A model generated the notes under the pieces. That model was not told the DNA's origin. It saw only the letters and a program-made list of their open reading frames with translations, and did not search any database. A program made the translations under genes and the position numbers. From Bacteroidota bacterium (GTDB lineage: Bacteria > Bacteroidota > Bacteroidia > NORP154), in NCBI GenBank assembly GCA_022572355.1, contig JACZWC010000030.1, forward strand, positions 1-52,736: 52,736 bases of DNA. Reading direction: 5' to 3'. Below are positions 1-8,241 of this stretch, piece after piece (the stretch's first letter is position 1; each line of letters opens with the position of its first letter).

Positions 1-198
1 AACCATGAGGAGTACTGGTCGGAGGGTGTGCAGTCTTGGTTCGACGCCAACCGCCAGAACGGCCCTGGGCACAACCATGTCAATACGCGGGAAGAACTGG
101 AAGCTTACGACCCGGATTTAGCCGGATTGATTGCCGAAGTGTTCCGTCACACGGACCGCGTTGATTGGCGCTATCAGCCGCCCGCGACTCGAAAATAG
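1..198 (+). CDS. C-terminal fragment of an unidentified protein, GC-rich
   Basis: The reading frame is open from the first base and ends at TAG (196-198), giving the last 65 residues of a protein whose start lies outside the window. The tail is rich in His, Asn, Glu and Trp (it begins NHEEYWSEGVQSWFDAN and contains GPGHNHVNTREEL). It reminds me of a hypothetical secreted-protein family common in Planctomycetes-like bacteria, but I cannot name a function. Base composition and codon choice (many GCC, CGC, CTG, GAC codons) differ sharply from everything after about position 240. It is either a recent acquisition or the foreign side of a chimeric junction. Confidence 0.55.
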   Translation, partial: NHEEYWSEGVQSWFDANRQNGPGHNHVNTREELEAYDPDLAGLIAEVFRHTDRVDWRYQPPATRK

Positions 199-241
199 AC
201 AAAGGCCGTTTTTCCGCTCAAGCCGCTTCAGCGCGGCCGCG
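199..241. other. Composition breakpoint with a NotI octamer
   Basis: GC-rich sequence continues past the stop of the first gene, and AT-rich sequence begins near 241. An imperfect hairpin, GCCGC-ttcagc-GCGGC, lies just before the break and overlaps the octamer GCGGCCGC (233-240). The truncated glycosyltransferase on the minus strand runs into this GC-rich stretch and reads through it into a stop at 218. This is what a join between two unrelated DNAs would look like. Whether the join is natural or made during cloning or assembly cannot be told from the sequence. Confidence 0.55.
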
Positions 242-865
242 CAATATATTGCTGGATGTTCTTTTTGCAATGGCGAATTCCTCTGTATCCACACCATTTG
301 GAATGATAATATTCTTGTCATTATTTCTATCTGCTAAAAACCTATCGATATTAGATTTCATTATGCTGGATTGAACAAAATTCAACTCCGAGTTGAGGCA
401 GATTTTTTTAATCCTGTTATAGGTTAGCGCATGATATATAAAGAGTTGATCCATAGGCCGCACCCACGGAATGTCGTGGCCATGTGACATGACAACATAC
501 CGTAGATTGAATTTTCTTTTTATATACAGCCCTACTTCACCCCCAGGCAAAGCGAAATTAGCGAAGCAAATATCAAATGAGTTTGATAAAAGATATTCGT
601 ATCCGAATTTCTTGGAAATGCGGATCCAGGAGAGCATCTCAACCGGATTGGACCTATAGTTGTTTTTGCGCTTAGACTTTAACCGAATGATCGTTGGTTT
701 GCCGCTCTGTTGAAGCAACTCCTTTTCTCCAGCAATCCAAGTCGTAATAACGGTAGTCTTGTGACCCAAGTCCGTTAATCCCTGTGCAATGCTTTTGCTT
801 ATTGCGCCACCACCGCCACCTATCGGTGGGTATTCATAATTGAGTATAAGTATCTTCAAACTCAT
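218..865 (-). CDS. GT4-type glycosyltransferase, truncated (N-terminal half only)
   Basis: The start MSLKILILNYEYPPIGGGGG carries the Gly-rich loop typical of the GT-B acceptor domain of GT4 enzymes (residues 13-20). SHGHDIP (127-133) and IPNGVDTEEF (188-197) follow, the latter marking the linker to the donor-binding domain. The protein then ends after 215 residues, where family members usually have 350-400. The C-terminal Rossmann domain with the EX7E donor-site motif is missing. The last ~10 residues (after SSNIL) are read from GC-rich foreign DNA. The ATG overlaps the end of the upstream GT2 gene by 32 bases, so the two were co-transcribed. As it stands the enzyme should be inactive. Confidence 0.8.
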   Translation of the reverse strand: MSLKILILNYEYPPIGGGGGAISKSIAQGLTDLGHKTTVITTWIAGEKELLQQSGKPTIIRLKSKRKNNYRSNPVEMLSWIRISKKFGYEYLLSNSFDICFANFALPGGEVGLYIKRKFNLRYVVMSHGHDIPWVRPMDQLFIYHALTYNRIKKICLNSELNFVQSSIMKSNIDRFLADRNNDKNIIIPNGVDTEEFAIAKRTSSNILRGRAEAA

Positions 866-1802
866 GCTCGAAATTTTCTTTTTGTTCTATTACATAGATC
901 GGCCGATTCTTGCTCTCATTGTATATCTGCCCCACATATTCCGCCAAAATCCAGATCAAGATGAACATAAACCCTATAAAGACAAAAGTTACCACGCTCA
1001 GCCATTTGTATAATTGATAGACTTCATCATTGATGAATGTATCATAAGTAATGTAGGCCAAAAAAGCGATACCTGAAAAAATTGACATGAGCCCTACAAC
1101 CAACCCAAAGCGTATTGGCAGCAAGGAAAAGCTCAGTATCCCAGCCATCCCTAATCGGACCATTTTCAACAAGCTGAATCCCGTTGTACCATGTATTCGT
1201 TTAGGCCTGTCATAGTCAAGAATCGCGTGCTTGAATCCCAGCCAGGTAACCATACCTCTTAGATACCGGCTCTTTTCTCTCATTCCCTTTAACTGCACAA
1301 GGACTTTTCTGGTAATCAAGCGAAAATCCCCAATATTTCCGTACACCTCGGTGTCAGAGAATTTCTCCAGTAACTTATAGTAAAGAGAAGCCGTAGTTCT
1401 TTTGAAAAATCCTTCATCGCGAAAATTCCTTCTTGCGAACACAACATCATAGCCCTCCACTGCTTTTTCAATCATTGCAGGTACCAATTCGGGCGGATCT
1501 TGAAGATCACAGTCCATTGTGATTATATAATTACCCTTGGCATAGTCCATACCTGCTGTTAAGGCGGCTTGTTGTCCGAAATTGCGTGTAAGAACTATAT
1601 ATTTTACGCTGATGTCTTTATGGGCAAGGTCGGCTAAAACTTTCAAGGAATCATCCGTGCTGCCATCATTCACAAAAATCAGCTCCCAACCATGACCTCG
1701 ATCTGCTAACGCCCGTTTCAAGCCGTCATACAGCAACGGCACATTCTCCCCCTCATTAAAAACTGGAATAACCACTGAAACGAATGGGGACTGATTGCTC
1801 AT
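834..1802 (-). CDS. DPM1/GtrB-like polyprenyl-phosphate glycosyltransferase (GT2)
   Basis: This 322-residue protein has the usual length and layout of membrane GT2 enzymes that load a sugar onto undecaprenyl phosphate. The GT-A domain shows VSVVIPVFNEGEN (8-20), VNDGSTDDS (44-52) and the metal-binding DCDLQDPPE (97-105). Two transmembrane helices follow at about 228-252 and 266-290, ahead of a charged cytoplasmic tail. Family knowledge: such enzymes make Und-P-sugar, which GT-C enzymes use on the outer face of the inner membrane. The GT-C-like protein encoded directly upstream (start 4532) is a plausible user. The donor sugar cannot be read from sequence. Confidence 0.88.
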   Translation of the reverse strand: MSNQSPFVSVVIPVFNEGENVPLLYDGLKRALADRGHGWELIFVNDGSTDDSLKVLADLAHKDISVKYIVLTRNFGQQAALTAGMDYAKGNYIITMDCDLQDPPELVPAMIEKAVEGYDVVFARRNFRDEGFFKRTTASLYYKLLEKFSDTEVYGNIGDFRLITRKVLVQLKGMREKSRYLRGMVTWLGFKHAILDYDRPKRIHGTTGFSLLKMVRLGMAGILSFSLLPIRFGLVVGLMSIFSGIAFLAYITYDTFINDEVYQLYKWLSVVTFVFIGFMFILIWILAEYVGQIYNESKNRPIYVIEQKENFEHEFEDTYTQL

Positions 1803-1889
1803 GTGTTTGAAAAACAGATATTAATTAGACTGAAGTAAATATAATTATTTCGCGCCAATAATTGAAGACGGAAATGGAGAGCAAGCCTA

Positions 1890-4532
1890 TTATTTTATCA
1901 GCTGTTCATTTCTTTCCGTGATCTCGCCAGCCAGCTTACTATAATATTGTGCCTTTTCCGCATTCCCGTTTTCATTGAAGTAAGCTGATAGCTTGAGAGC
2001 CATATCCACGTCAGATGGCGAAACTTCTAATGACTTCTCGAAGTACTCAACCGCTTTTGGCTCATCTCCTTTTTTCAGATAATATCCCGCAATATTCAGA
2101 TAGGGGATTGGAGATGTGGGATCAATTGTTGCAAGATCGCTATTGAGGTTGATTGCTCTTTCAAATTCACCGCGGCTGAATAGCAAGTTGGCGAGGTTTG
2201 AGGTTGCCCGCATATCTTCTGGTTTAATATTGAGGACTTCCTCATACGCAGCTACCGCTTCATCAATTTGACCCAGCCTCTCATGACAAAATGCTTTGTT
2301 AAACAACGCCTGTGAAAAGGCAGGATTATTTGCGATAGCTTTTTCAAAATACGGAATAGCCTTTTCGTAGGCCTCATAAAAATCATAATAAATTGTTCCC
2401 AAATTATTCAGTGTTCGCGCTTCGTTTGGATCTAGCTCGAGCACTCTGTTGAAATGATGTATCACTTTCTTCAACTTTCGCTCACTTTCTGTTTTTTCTG
2501 TTGCTGTGACAGGATTAGGATTGATGTCTCGCAACAAATGACTGGCCACCAGGGAATTTGCGTGCAATGAATTCTCGAGATATGGAATGTCATGCAAATA
2601 CAAGGTGAGGTGATCTTTCCAATCTAAATTCCTGGATATGGTTTTAGCTGAATAAGGAATAAGCAACACCAATGCGAGTAGCAGTACCCTCTTCTTTACC
2701 TTAATCCCTATCTGGAGCGGATCCTGTTTCCCCAAGCCCATTCGAAATATTAGATATCCTATCACCATGCTAAAACCAAGAGAGGGCATAAACAATAACC
2801 TTTCTCCAATAATCCCGGGAATAGGCAAAGCCATATTGGCGAAGATTGAAATCGTTGCCAAGTAATATAATATGGCGTACGATATTATGCTCTTTCGTTT
2901 GATGAAAGCCAAAGCATAGATTAATAAGGCGAGATGAATGGTCATTGACAAGACTACCCACATGTTCGTTATGTCAACCACTGGCACATGATTAAACCCA
3001 TAGTAAAAAACGAGCGGGTGAGGATAGAATAACAACTTCAAATAGATGAGCAATGAATAGAATCCCGTAGCCAGGGTCATCCATATATCACTTTCATAGA
3101 ATAATGGATTTTCATAAACCTTGAGTTCCCGAATCTCCTCAGGTAAATATTGGTTGGGGCCATTAATTGCAAGTATGCTCGCAATGGCCAACAAAGTAGC
3201 TGCCAATACTACAAATTTAGCCCTCAAAGGAATGACAACAGGAGGACTGGGTATTCTGGTTTGTTTGTTGCTATCCACAACCCTGACATAAGTATGGTAT
3301 ATTGTGATTAATGTACCCTGTTTTAATAAATAGGCAATAACGCCCAAAATTGATATAGTATACAAGATGAGAACCCACATATAATAAAAATTGAAGGAGC
3401 CCACCTTGATCGCAAGCCACAAGCACAGAATGGAAATTATTATGTATGGCGATTTGAGCGCTTTTATCAGTTGCGAGATGATATGAGGTGTTTTGAAATA
3501 GAAATGACTTCCTATTAGAAGAATAAACACTACCGCAAGTATCATCGATAAATATGGTTGCGCAATTATTCCTTGGCTTCTCAATATTACACTTAAGCCA
3601 TAACCAACCAAAGCCATTATTGCAAGTAACAGATATACACTGCGGAAAGAACCTATGAATTTCTCTCTTCGGCTTGTATCGACCATATAAAATTGAATCA
3701 CCAATAGAATAATTGTGAACTCATAAAGCACTTGACTTCCCTTCCATGCAGCGATGAAATAGCAACTCGCCGCACCGAACATGGCAAGGTTGCCTATCAT
3801 GAATTTGAAGCCTCCAGCGGCGTAGTGTGATATTTCAGAAATATACCTCCCCGCTACTCCAAGGTATTTGTCTGAAAAGTTTCTGATACCTTCAGCAATA
3901 AACGATACTGATACATCTGAAAAGAAATAAAGTGTGAGCGGTATCACCGCAAGAAATGTCAGCGCGTTTTGTTTTGAAAAGAAGGCAAAAGTATAAGCCA
4001 GGATTCCCAACGCGGCATATTTCCATTTATATGTTTCAATGTATTTGATAAACAGGTATAAAGAGATTATACAACCGAGGAAACCCAAAAGTTCTTCCCG
4101 ATTCTTCAGGCTTGCCACGGCCTCTGTATGAATCGGATGGCAAGCAAATATTATGGTAATGAGGAGGGGAAGAATCTTATTGTATTTAATGAAGAGCTTG
4201 GATAGTAACGTGAACAAAAACGCAAGCAATACTCCATACAACAATACATTTATGAAATGACTCACATGAGGATTTTGACCAAAGAATTCATATTCGATTG
4301 CGAACGTTGATTTGACAATTGGCCGGTAACCGTAGTTGTATTCTTCCGTGATTCTATATCTGCTGGCAAAGATTTCAGGAATCCCTTTTATTCCACGCTG
4401 AACCAATTCATTATTGGTTACAATTGGATCGTCAATTGCATAAAAATTTGGAATGGTATTGCCGTAAAGCAAGAAAGCCAGGCCCAAAAAGAAAAGAGAA
4501 TACCTAATGCTGTGGATATTTTTGATCATCAA
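1890..4532 (-). CDS. TMTC-like multi-pass membrane protein with C-terminal TPR repeats
   Basis: An 880-residue protein. The first ~650 residues form many hydrophobic helices, and the last ~200 (about 680-875) are tandem TPR repeats (for example EARTLNNLGTIYYDFYEAY). Near the N-terminus, after the first helix, come the acidic pair YAIDDP (31-36) and then GYRPIVKSTFA (68-78), in the order seen in GT-C enzymes of the TMTC/DUF1736 type, where the Asp is catalytic. Family knowledge: these use polyprenyl-phosphate sugars to glycosylate proteins or glycans outside the cytoplasm. The neighbouring GtrB-like gene (87 bases downstream) could supply the donor. The TPRs would face the periplasm and bind the acceptor (inference). 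Confidence 0.75.
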   Translation of the reverse strand: MMIKNIHSIRYSLFFLGLAFLLYGNTIPNFYAIDDPIVTNNELVQRGIKGIPEIFASRYRITEEYNYGYRPIVKSTFAIEYEFFGQNPHVSHFINVLLYGVLLAFLFTLLSKLFIKYNKILPLLITIIFACHPIHTEAVASLKNREELLGFLGCIISLYLFIKYIETYKWKYAALGILAYTFAFFSKQNALTFLAVIPLTLYFFSDVSVSFIAEGIRNFSDKYLGVAGRYISEISHYAAGGFKFMIGNLAMFGAASCYFIAAWKGSQVLYEFTIILLVIQFYMVDTSRREKFIGSFRSVYLLLAIMALVGYGLSVILRSQGIIAQPYLSMILAVVFILLIGSHFYFKTPHIISQLIKALKSPYIIISILCLWLAIKVGSFNFYYMWVLILYTISILGVIAYLLKQGTLITIYHTYVRVVDSNKQTRIPSPPVVIPLRAKFVVLAATLLAIASILAINGPNQYLPEEIRELKVYENPLFYESDIWMTLATGFYSLLIYLKLLFYPHPLVFYYGFNHVPVVDITNMWVVLSMTIHLALLIYALAFIKRKSIISYAILYYLATISIFANMALPIPGIIGERLLFMPSLGFSMVIGYLIFRMGLGKQDPLQIGIKVKKRVLLLALVLLIPYSAKTISRNLDWKDHLTLYLHDIPYLENSLHANSLVASHLLRDINPNPVTATEKTESERKLKKVIHHFNRVLELDPNEARTLNNLGTIYYDFYEAYEKAIPYFEKAIANNPAFSQALFNKAFCHERLGQIDEAVAAYEEVLNIKPEDMRATSNLANLLFSRGEFERAINLNSDLATIDPTSPIPYLNIAGYYLKKGDEPKAVEYFEKSLEVSPSDVDMALKLSAYFNENGNAEKAQYYSKLAGEITERNEQLIK

Positions 4533-4540
4533 CTAATAAC

Positions 4541-4625
4541 CTGTCCGCCGTAGCCTACTTCGCCGAAGCATAGCTGCGAAGGCTGAACTTCGTACTAAGG
4601 AAGGCGGGCGAATAACTACGAATGT
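4541..4625. repeat. Intergenic degenerate palindrome
   Basis: The stretch opens with CCGCC (4545-4549) and closes with GGCGG (4603-4607). Between the arms it is a patchwork of short self-complementary words (CTTCGCCGAAG, GCTGCGAAGGCTGAACTTCG). It is GC-rich for this genome and non-coding, and it is followed by the AT-rich words TACGAATGTACGAAT. Elements of this look are often dispersed in Bacteroidota genomes as REP-like or small miniature elements; that comparison is from memory. It sits between the divergent TMTC-like and Wzt-like genes. Confidence 0.5.
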
Positions 4626-4750
4626 ACGAATGAGACTTTTAATCTGATCATTTTGAATGGATTGAGAAACACATCATTGAGCTCTGCGCTAGGAAGCAAA
4701 GTGGTTAATTATAGATTCATTTATGTTTACGTAATTTACCAGAGTATAGA

Positions 4751-4766
4751 CTTGCCTACCGGCAAG
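4751..4766. repeat. Short perfect inverted repeat CTTGCC-tacc-GGCAAG
   Basis: A 6-bp stem with a 4-base loop, followed by CAGG and by TTCGTAAATTCGCTATTCGTAG, a run echoing the words near 4610-4630. It resembles the common Bacteroidota palindrome built on CCTGCCTGCCGGCAGGCAGG. It lies 70 bases before the probable start of the ABC ATPase gene, so it is either a mobile palindrome fossil or part of the leader RNA. A reading frame crosses it, but the conserved protein begins only at 4836. Confidence 0.45.
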
Positions 4767-4835
4767 CAGGTTCGTAAATTCGCTATTCGTAGATCAAAAC
4801 TTATTACGTCGTTAACTGAACTCACATTATTTATT

Positions 4836-6167
4836 ATGCCTGAGCCTGTTATAAAGGTCAAAAAACTATCCAAGTCATACCGGCTTACAGGAAAGAGCAG
4901 AAGCCTGAAAGAATCGATTTCTGATTTATTCAAATCGAAATCTTCACGGCACGAGAATACCGATTCCAAAGAGCATTTTTGGGTGTTCAAAGATTTGACT
5001 TTCAATGTTGAGAGGGGTGAAACGCTGGGGATTTTGGGAAAGAACGGTGTTGGAAAGAGCACGCTCTTAAAAATCCTAAGTGAGATTACATTACCAACCA
5101 GTGGCACCGTTGAAATAGAAGGGAAAATAGCATCGGTACTGGAAATTGGAATGGGATTCCACCCTGACCTTACAGGAAGAGAAAACATATTGCTGGGTGC
5201 AAGTTTGTTGGGAATGACTTCAAATGAGATCAGGAACAAATTGCCCCATATAATTTCCTTTAGCGGTATTGAGAAATTTATAGATACTCCTATCAAAAAA
5301 TACTCGTCTGGAATGTACGTTCGCCTGGCCTTTTCCCTGGCAACACATATTTCCGCTGATATTCTGCTCTTTGACGAAGTTCTATCCGTTGGTGATGCGG
5401 AATTTAAGCTCAAGACACTCAGGAAGATAAAGCAGTTGTCTGAAAAAGGCACCACAATTATTCTGGTTACTCATAACATGGGTGAAATAATTAGTTTGTG
5501 TGACCGTGCAATGATATTGGAACAGGGTGGCATCACGTCAATTGGTGATCCTTCCTTGTTAATCTCACAGTATGTAGAAGATGTTTTTGCCCATAACATC
5601 GCGGAAACTTCCAGCGAAGGAGGACAACTGAATGATGATAATACTCCAGTGCTAAATTACAAGGAGTGGAGCGAGAATGATCTGGGGCCTGGTAATCAAT
5701 TTGCCAGGATCAATAAAATTTGTGTCTTAGGAAGAGAAAAAGCCGATTCAAAGGACATCTATATGAACGAAGACATCGATATTGAAGTATCATATCGGTT
5801 GACTCATTCTGATCACATTTTTGATGTGGGTTTCACACTTTATGACAATACCGGCAATAATGTATTTGCTTCCACTTCTTTGTTAACACCATCAACTTCT
5901 GAGCAGAGGCCCGCCGGTGATTATATTGCCCACTGTACAATTCCTGCCAACACCCTGAATTCTGGCACCTTTACCATGAATGTATTCGTTATTGAAAATG
6001 GGGATAAAGTATTCAGGAGCCTGCCCGATATTGTAATGTTCAAAGTTTCAGACAATCCCGACGAGTTAAACAAACCATGGAAAGATAGATTTCCAGGACC
6101 ACTCAGGCCATTGCTGGATTGGAAAATCACCAGCAAAAAAATACAGAACAATGTCGTTATCCATTAA
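4836..6167 (+). CDS. ABC transporter ATP-binding protein, Wzt/TagH type, for polysaccharide export
   Basis: I chose the start MPEPVIKVKKLSKSYR because homology to ABC ATPases begins there; an in-frame ATG at 4653 would add 61 residues encoded by palindromic repeat DNA. The 443-residue protein shows Walker A GKNGVGKST (68-76), signature YSSGM (156-160), Walker B ILLFDE (176-181) and the switch His (VTHN, 211-214). A C-terminal beta-rich extension (about 285-430) matches the length and position of Wzt C-terminal domains, which recognise the modified end of an O-antigen or teichoic-type glycan. The partner permease is most likely the gene at 10833. The last 17 bases overlap the UbiA-like gene. 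Confidence 0.88.
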   Translation: MPEPVIKVKKLSKSYRLTGKSRSLKESISDLFKSKSSRHENTDSKEHFWVFKDLTFNVERGETLGILGKNGVGKSTLLKILSEITLPTSGTVEIEGKIASVLEIGMGFHPDLTGRENILLGASLLGMTSNEIRNKLPHIISFSGIEKFIDTPIKKYSSGMYVRLAFSLATHISADILLFDEVLSVGDAEFKLKTLRKIKQLSEKGTTIILVTHNMGEIISLCDRAMILEQGGITSIGDPSLLISQYVEDVFAHNIAETSSEGGQLNDDNTPVLNYKEWSENDLGPGNQFARINKICVLGREKADSKDIYMNEDIDIEVSYRLTHSDHIFDVGFTLYDNTGNNVFASTSLLTPSTSEQRPAGDYIAHCTIPANTLNSGTFTMNVFVIENGDKVFRSLPDIVMFKVSDNPDELNKPWKDRFPGPLRPLLDWKITSKKIQNNVVIH

Positions 6168-7008
6168 CCAATTTATTCAGGCCCTGCGCTTAAAAGAAGT
6201 TGCGATTTTATCTGGCTTTTTCATGATAGGTTCCGCATTCGGGATCCACACTATTGACAGCCACGAAATCGTTAAACTTGGACTTGTTTTATTTATCTCC
6301 ACGGGAATTGTCAGCTCTTTGTACTCACTGAACGCATATACGGATAATGTGAAGGATGAAATTAACCCCAGGCTGGATAGCCTGAAAAAAGTATCCCGCC
6401 AATTTTTTCTTTGGTATTTTATTGTGTCCCTTCCCGTTTTTCTAGCCTGTTCATTTACATTTCATTATGACTTTGGGCTTTTGACATCTGTATTGGCTCT
6501 TGTGGGAACCCTGTATTCACTACCCCGTTTCGGTTTAAAAAACAATCCTTTGCTCGGAACAGTTGCCCACTTTCTATTTTCTGTTACCGCATTCAACGCC
6601 GGTTATGCCGCATTCCAAGACATTAGCCTCGATTCATTCTACCTCTCCTGTTATTTCGGATTGATTTTTAGCGGCGGACACCTGCATCATCAGGTAATTG
6701 ATTATGAAAGCGACTTAAAATCCTCGGTTAAAACTCTTGCTGTGTGGTGGGGAGTAGCGCGAACCGAATTCGGTTCACTGATTCTATTTACTCTGGCGGC
6801 CGTGGTTTGGATTGGTTCATTGTACCAAGGAAGAATAGGGAAAGAAGAATTTGTTCCATTATTTGTTGCCTATCTTATTCAAGCAACGACTTTTATCAGA
6901 TATAGGAACGGGTCATACCAAGACCGCATTGATTACCGAAGCGGCTATAGATTTCTTTATTTATCTGCCTTTGTTCTGGTTGCTGTTCTCAGGCTTTGGA
7001 AGCTGTGA
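6151..7008 (+). CDS. UbiA-family prenyltransferase
   Basis: A 285-residue, strongly hydrophobic protein with about eight helices. Both Asp-rich motifs of the UbiA superfamily are present: N61-AYTD-NVKD-EINPR (Asp65, Asp69) in the first cytoplasmic loop and DYESD (184-188) in the second; both bind the Mg-diphosphate of an isoprenyl donor. The family attaches prenyl chains to aromatic rings, quinone precursors, haem or sugars; the substrate here is not evident. The gene overlaps the Wzt-like ATPase gene by 17 bases, so the two are translated together. It converges on a tocopherol/sterol-type methyltransferase gene with 20 bases of overlap. A prenylated, C-methylated small molecule or a lipid carrier are both possible. 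Confidence 0.8.
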   Translation: MSLSINQFIQALRLKEVAILSGFFMIGSAFGIHTIDSHEIVKLGLVLFISTGIVSSLYSLNAYTDNVKDEINPRLDSLKKVSRQFFLWYFIVSLPVFLACSFTFHYDFGLLTSVLALVGTLYSLPRFGLKNNPLLGTVAHFLFSVTAFNAGYAAFQDISLDSFYLSCYFGLIFSGGHLHHQVIDYESDLKSSVKTLAVWWGVARTEFGSLILFTLAAVVWIGSLYQGRIGKEEFVPLFVAYLIQATTFIRYRNGSYQDRIDYRSGYRFLYLSAFVLVAVLRLWKL

Positions 7009-7846
7009 GAACACAGTAAGATATGATCTTACGGGATACAAGGTGTCGGAGGGCTATGCAGGCCTTCAAATGCCCCATCATTAACCCAGAATAATTTACA
7101 TTTTTCAAGGACAATTTTTCAATTGCTTTATTGTGTGACCTCGCAATACCCTTCTGAACATCTTTGCTAAGGTCAGTCAATTGCACGTTTTCAAAGCCCG
7201 CTATCGCCAATTCTTCAAGATAATTCTCATGACAATCTGCTATCTGCCATCCAGACTGAAAGTTGTGCAGCATCTCCAGATCAGAATCAGCCAGAGGCGG
7301 ATTGATCATGAAATAATCGATCAAGACTAACTTTCCCCGTGCTTTCAATATGCTGTGTGCCTCTCTATAAAACGCTTGTTTTTGGGGCGTATGACAAATG
7401 CTCTCAACAGCATATACACTATCAACCATTTCGCCTGGCATTTGCAAATGAGTATAGTCCTTATGGTAAAACTCTACGGAAGCCTGGTTTAACCTCTTTT
7501 CCGCGAAGATCCTGGCGCTTTCAACTTGAGGCTTGGAAATATTAACACCTATAACCCTTAGTTCAGGATACATGTTGGCCAGATATATTGCGGACCCGCC
7601 CACCCCGCATCCTGCATCCAGAATCAATTTCCCGGGTTCTTTGTCCAATTCGAATTCTTTCGCAAGTAAATTATTCAGGTTTAGCTTGGCGTTTTCAAAA
7701 TTTTCATCCCCATTTGTATAGAGGCCCTGGTGAATGGCCAATGACTCATTGTTATGCCCCGCTTCTATTCTATTTGTCCAACACTCGGCATAGTAATCTT
7801 CTACTTGTTCTGTTGTACCTAATTCAACTACTTTTTCCTCTATCAT
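6989..7846 (-). CDS. SAM-dependent methyltransferase, tocopherol/sterol C-methyltransferase type
   Basis: A 285-residue class I methyltransferase. The SAM loop is LDAGCGVGGSAIYLA (75-89), followed by VIGVNISKPQVE, the pattern of gamma-tocopherol and sterol C-methyltransferases and related small-molecule enzymes (family knowledge). It is the last gene of a three-gene minus-strand operon with the B12-type radical SAM gene and a small anchored protein gene (20-base gap). Its 3' end overlaps the convergent UbiA-like gene. A methyltransferase of this type opposite a prenyltransferase suggests work on a prenylated or polyketide-like substrate, but that is inference. Confidence 0.8.
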   Translation of the reverse strand: MIEEKVVELGTTEQVEDYYAECWTNRIEAGHNNESLAIHQGLYTNGDENFENAKLNLNNLLAKEFELDKEPGKLILDAGCGVGGSAIYLANMYPELRVIGVNISKPQVESARIFAEKRLNQASVEFYHKDYTHLQMPGEMVDSVYAVESICHTPQKQAFYREAHSILKARGKLVLIDYFMINPPLADSDLEMLHNFQSGWQIADCHENYLEELAIAGFENVQLTDLSKDVQKGIARSHNKAIEKLSLKNVNYSGLMMGHLKACIALRHLVSRKIISYCVLTASKA

Positions 7847-7866
7847 CTCACCACATGTTACTCAAT

Positions 7867-8241
7867 TCACTTATTAAAGAACGTATATACCAGTACAACA
7901 TTATCGTGTTTCAGGTCCAGGCACAGATATCTGCTCATTCCGCTAATATCGTCAACGCCAAGGAAATAATTGATCGTTGTAAAGGGTGAGACAGATGAGT
8001 CCGGCTTGCCCGTACCCGTAGGTTCTCCCAACTTATCAACGATTTCGGCTAAAGTGTTGTTCATCATTACATCCGTTCTTACAATATCGTCAGCCATCGC
8101 CCATCTATCTGCAGGATTCTTCTGCCATTTCTCCGAAGAGTACATCTTATCAACCTGATCCACATACACCACAGCTAAAAGCAAAAGGGCTACCACGGTT
8201 GCAACAAGAATAACCCGACGATTTCTCTTTGTTTCCTCCAT
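7867..8241 (-). CDS. Small single-pass membrane protein, function unknown
   Basis: A 124-residue protein with one hydrophobic helix (about 10-26) after a basic N-terminus (KRNRR) and an ~95-residue domain facing the periplasm. The domain has RWAMADDIVR, then a LGEPTG turn, and later a YFLG and YLCLDL strand pair. This resembles the small SmpA/OmlA- or BLIP-like fold often seen as short lipoproteins, where a LGxP turn is typical; the match is weak. The start overlaps the stop of the upstream radical SAM gene (TAATG), showing tight translational coupling. No role can be assigned. Confidence 0.65.
   Translation of the reverse strand: MEETKRNRRVILVATVVALLLLAVVYVDQVDKMYSSEKWQKNPADRWAMADDIVRTDVMMNNTLAEIVDKLGEPTGTGKPDSSVSPFTTINYFLGVDDISGMSRYLCLDLKHDNVVLVYTFFNK

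Noticed and set aside
4736..5455. A 239-codon open frame on the minus strand opposite the ABC ATPase gene
   Set aside because: It is antisense to well-conserved Walker and signature motifs and shows no protein-like pattern of its own.
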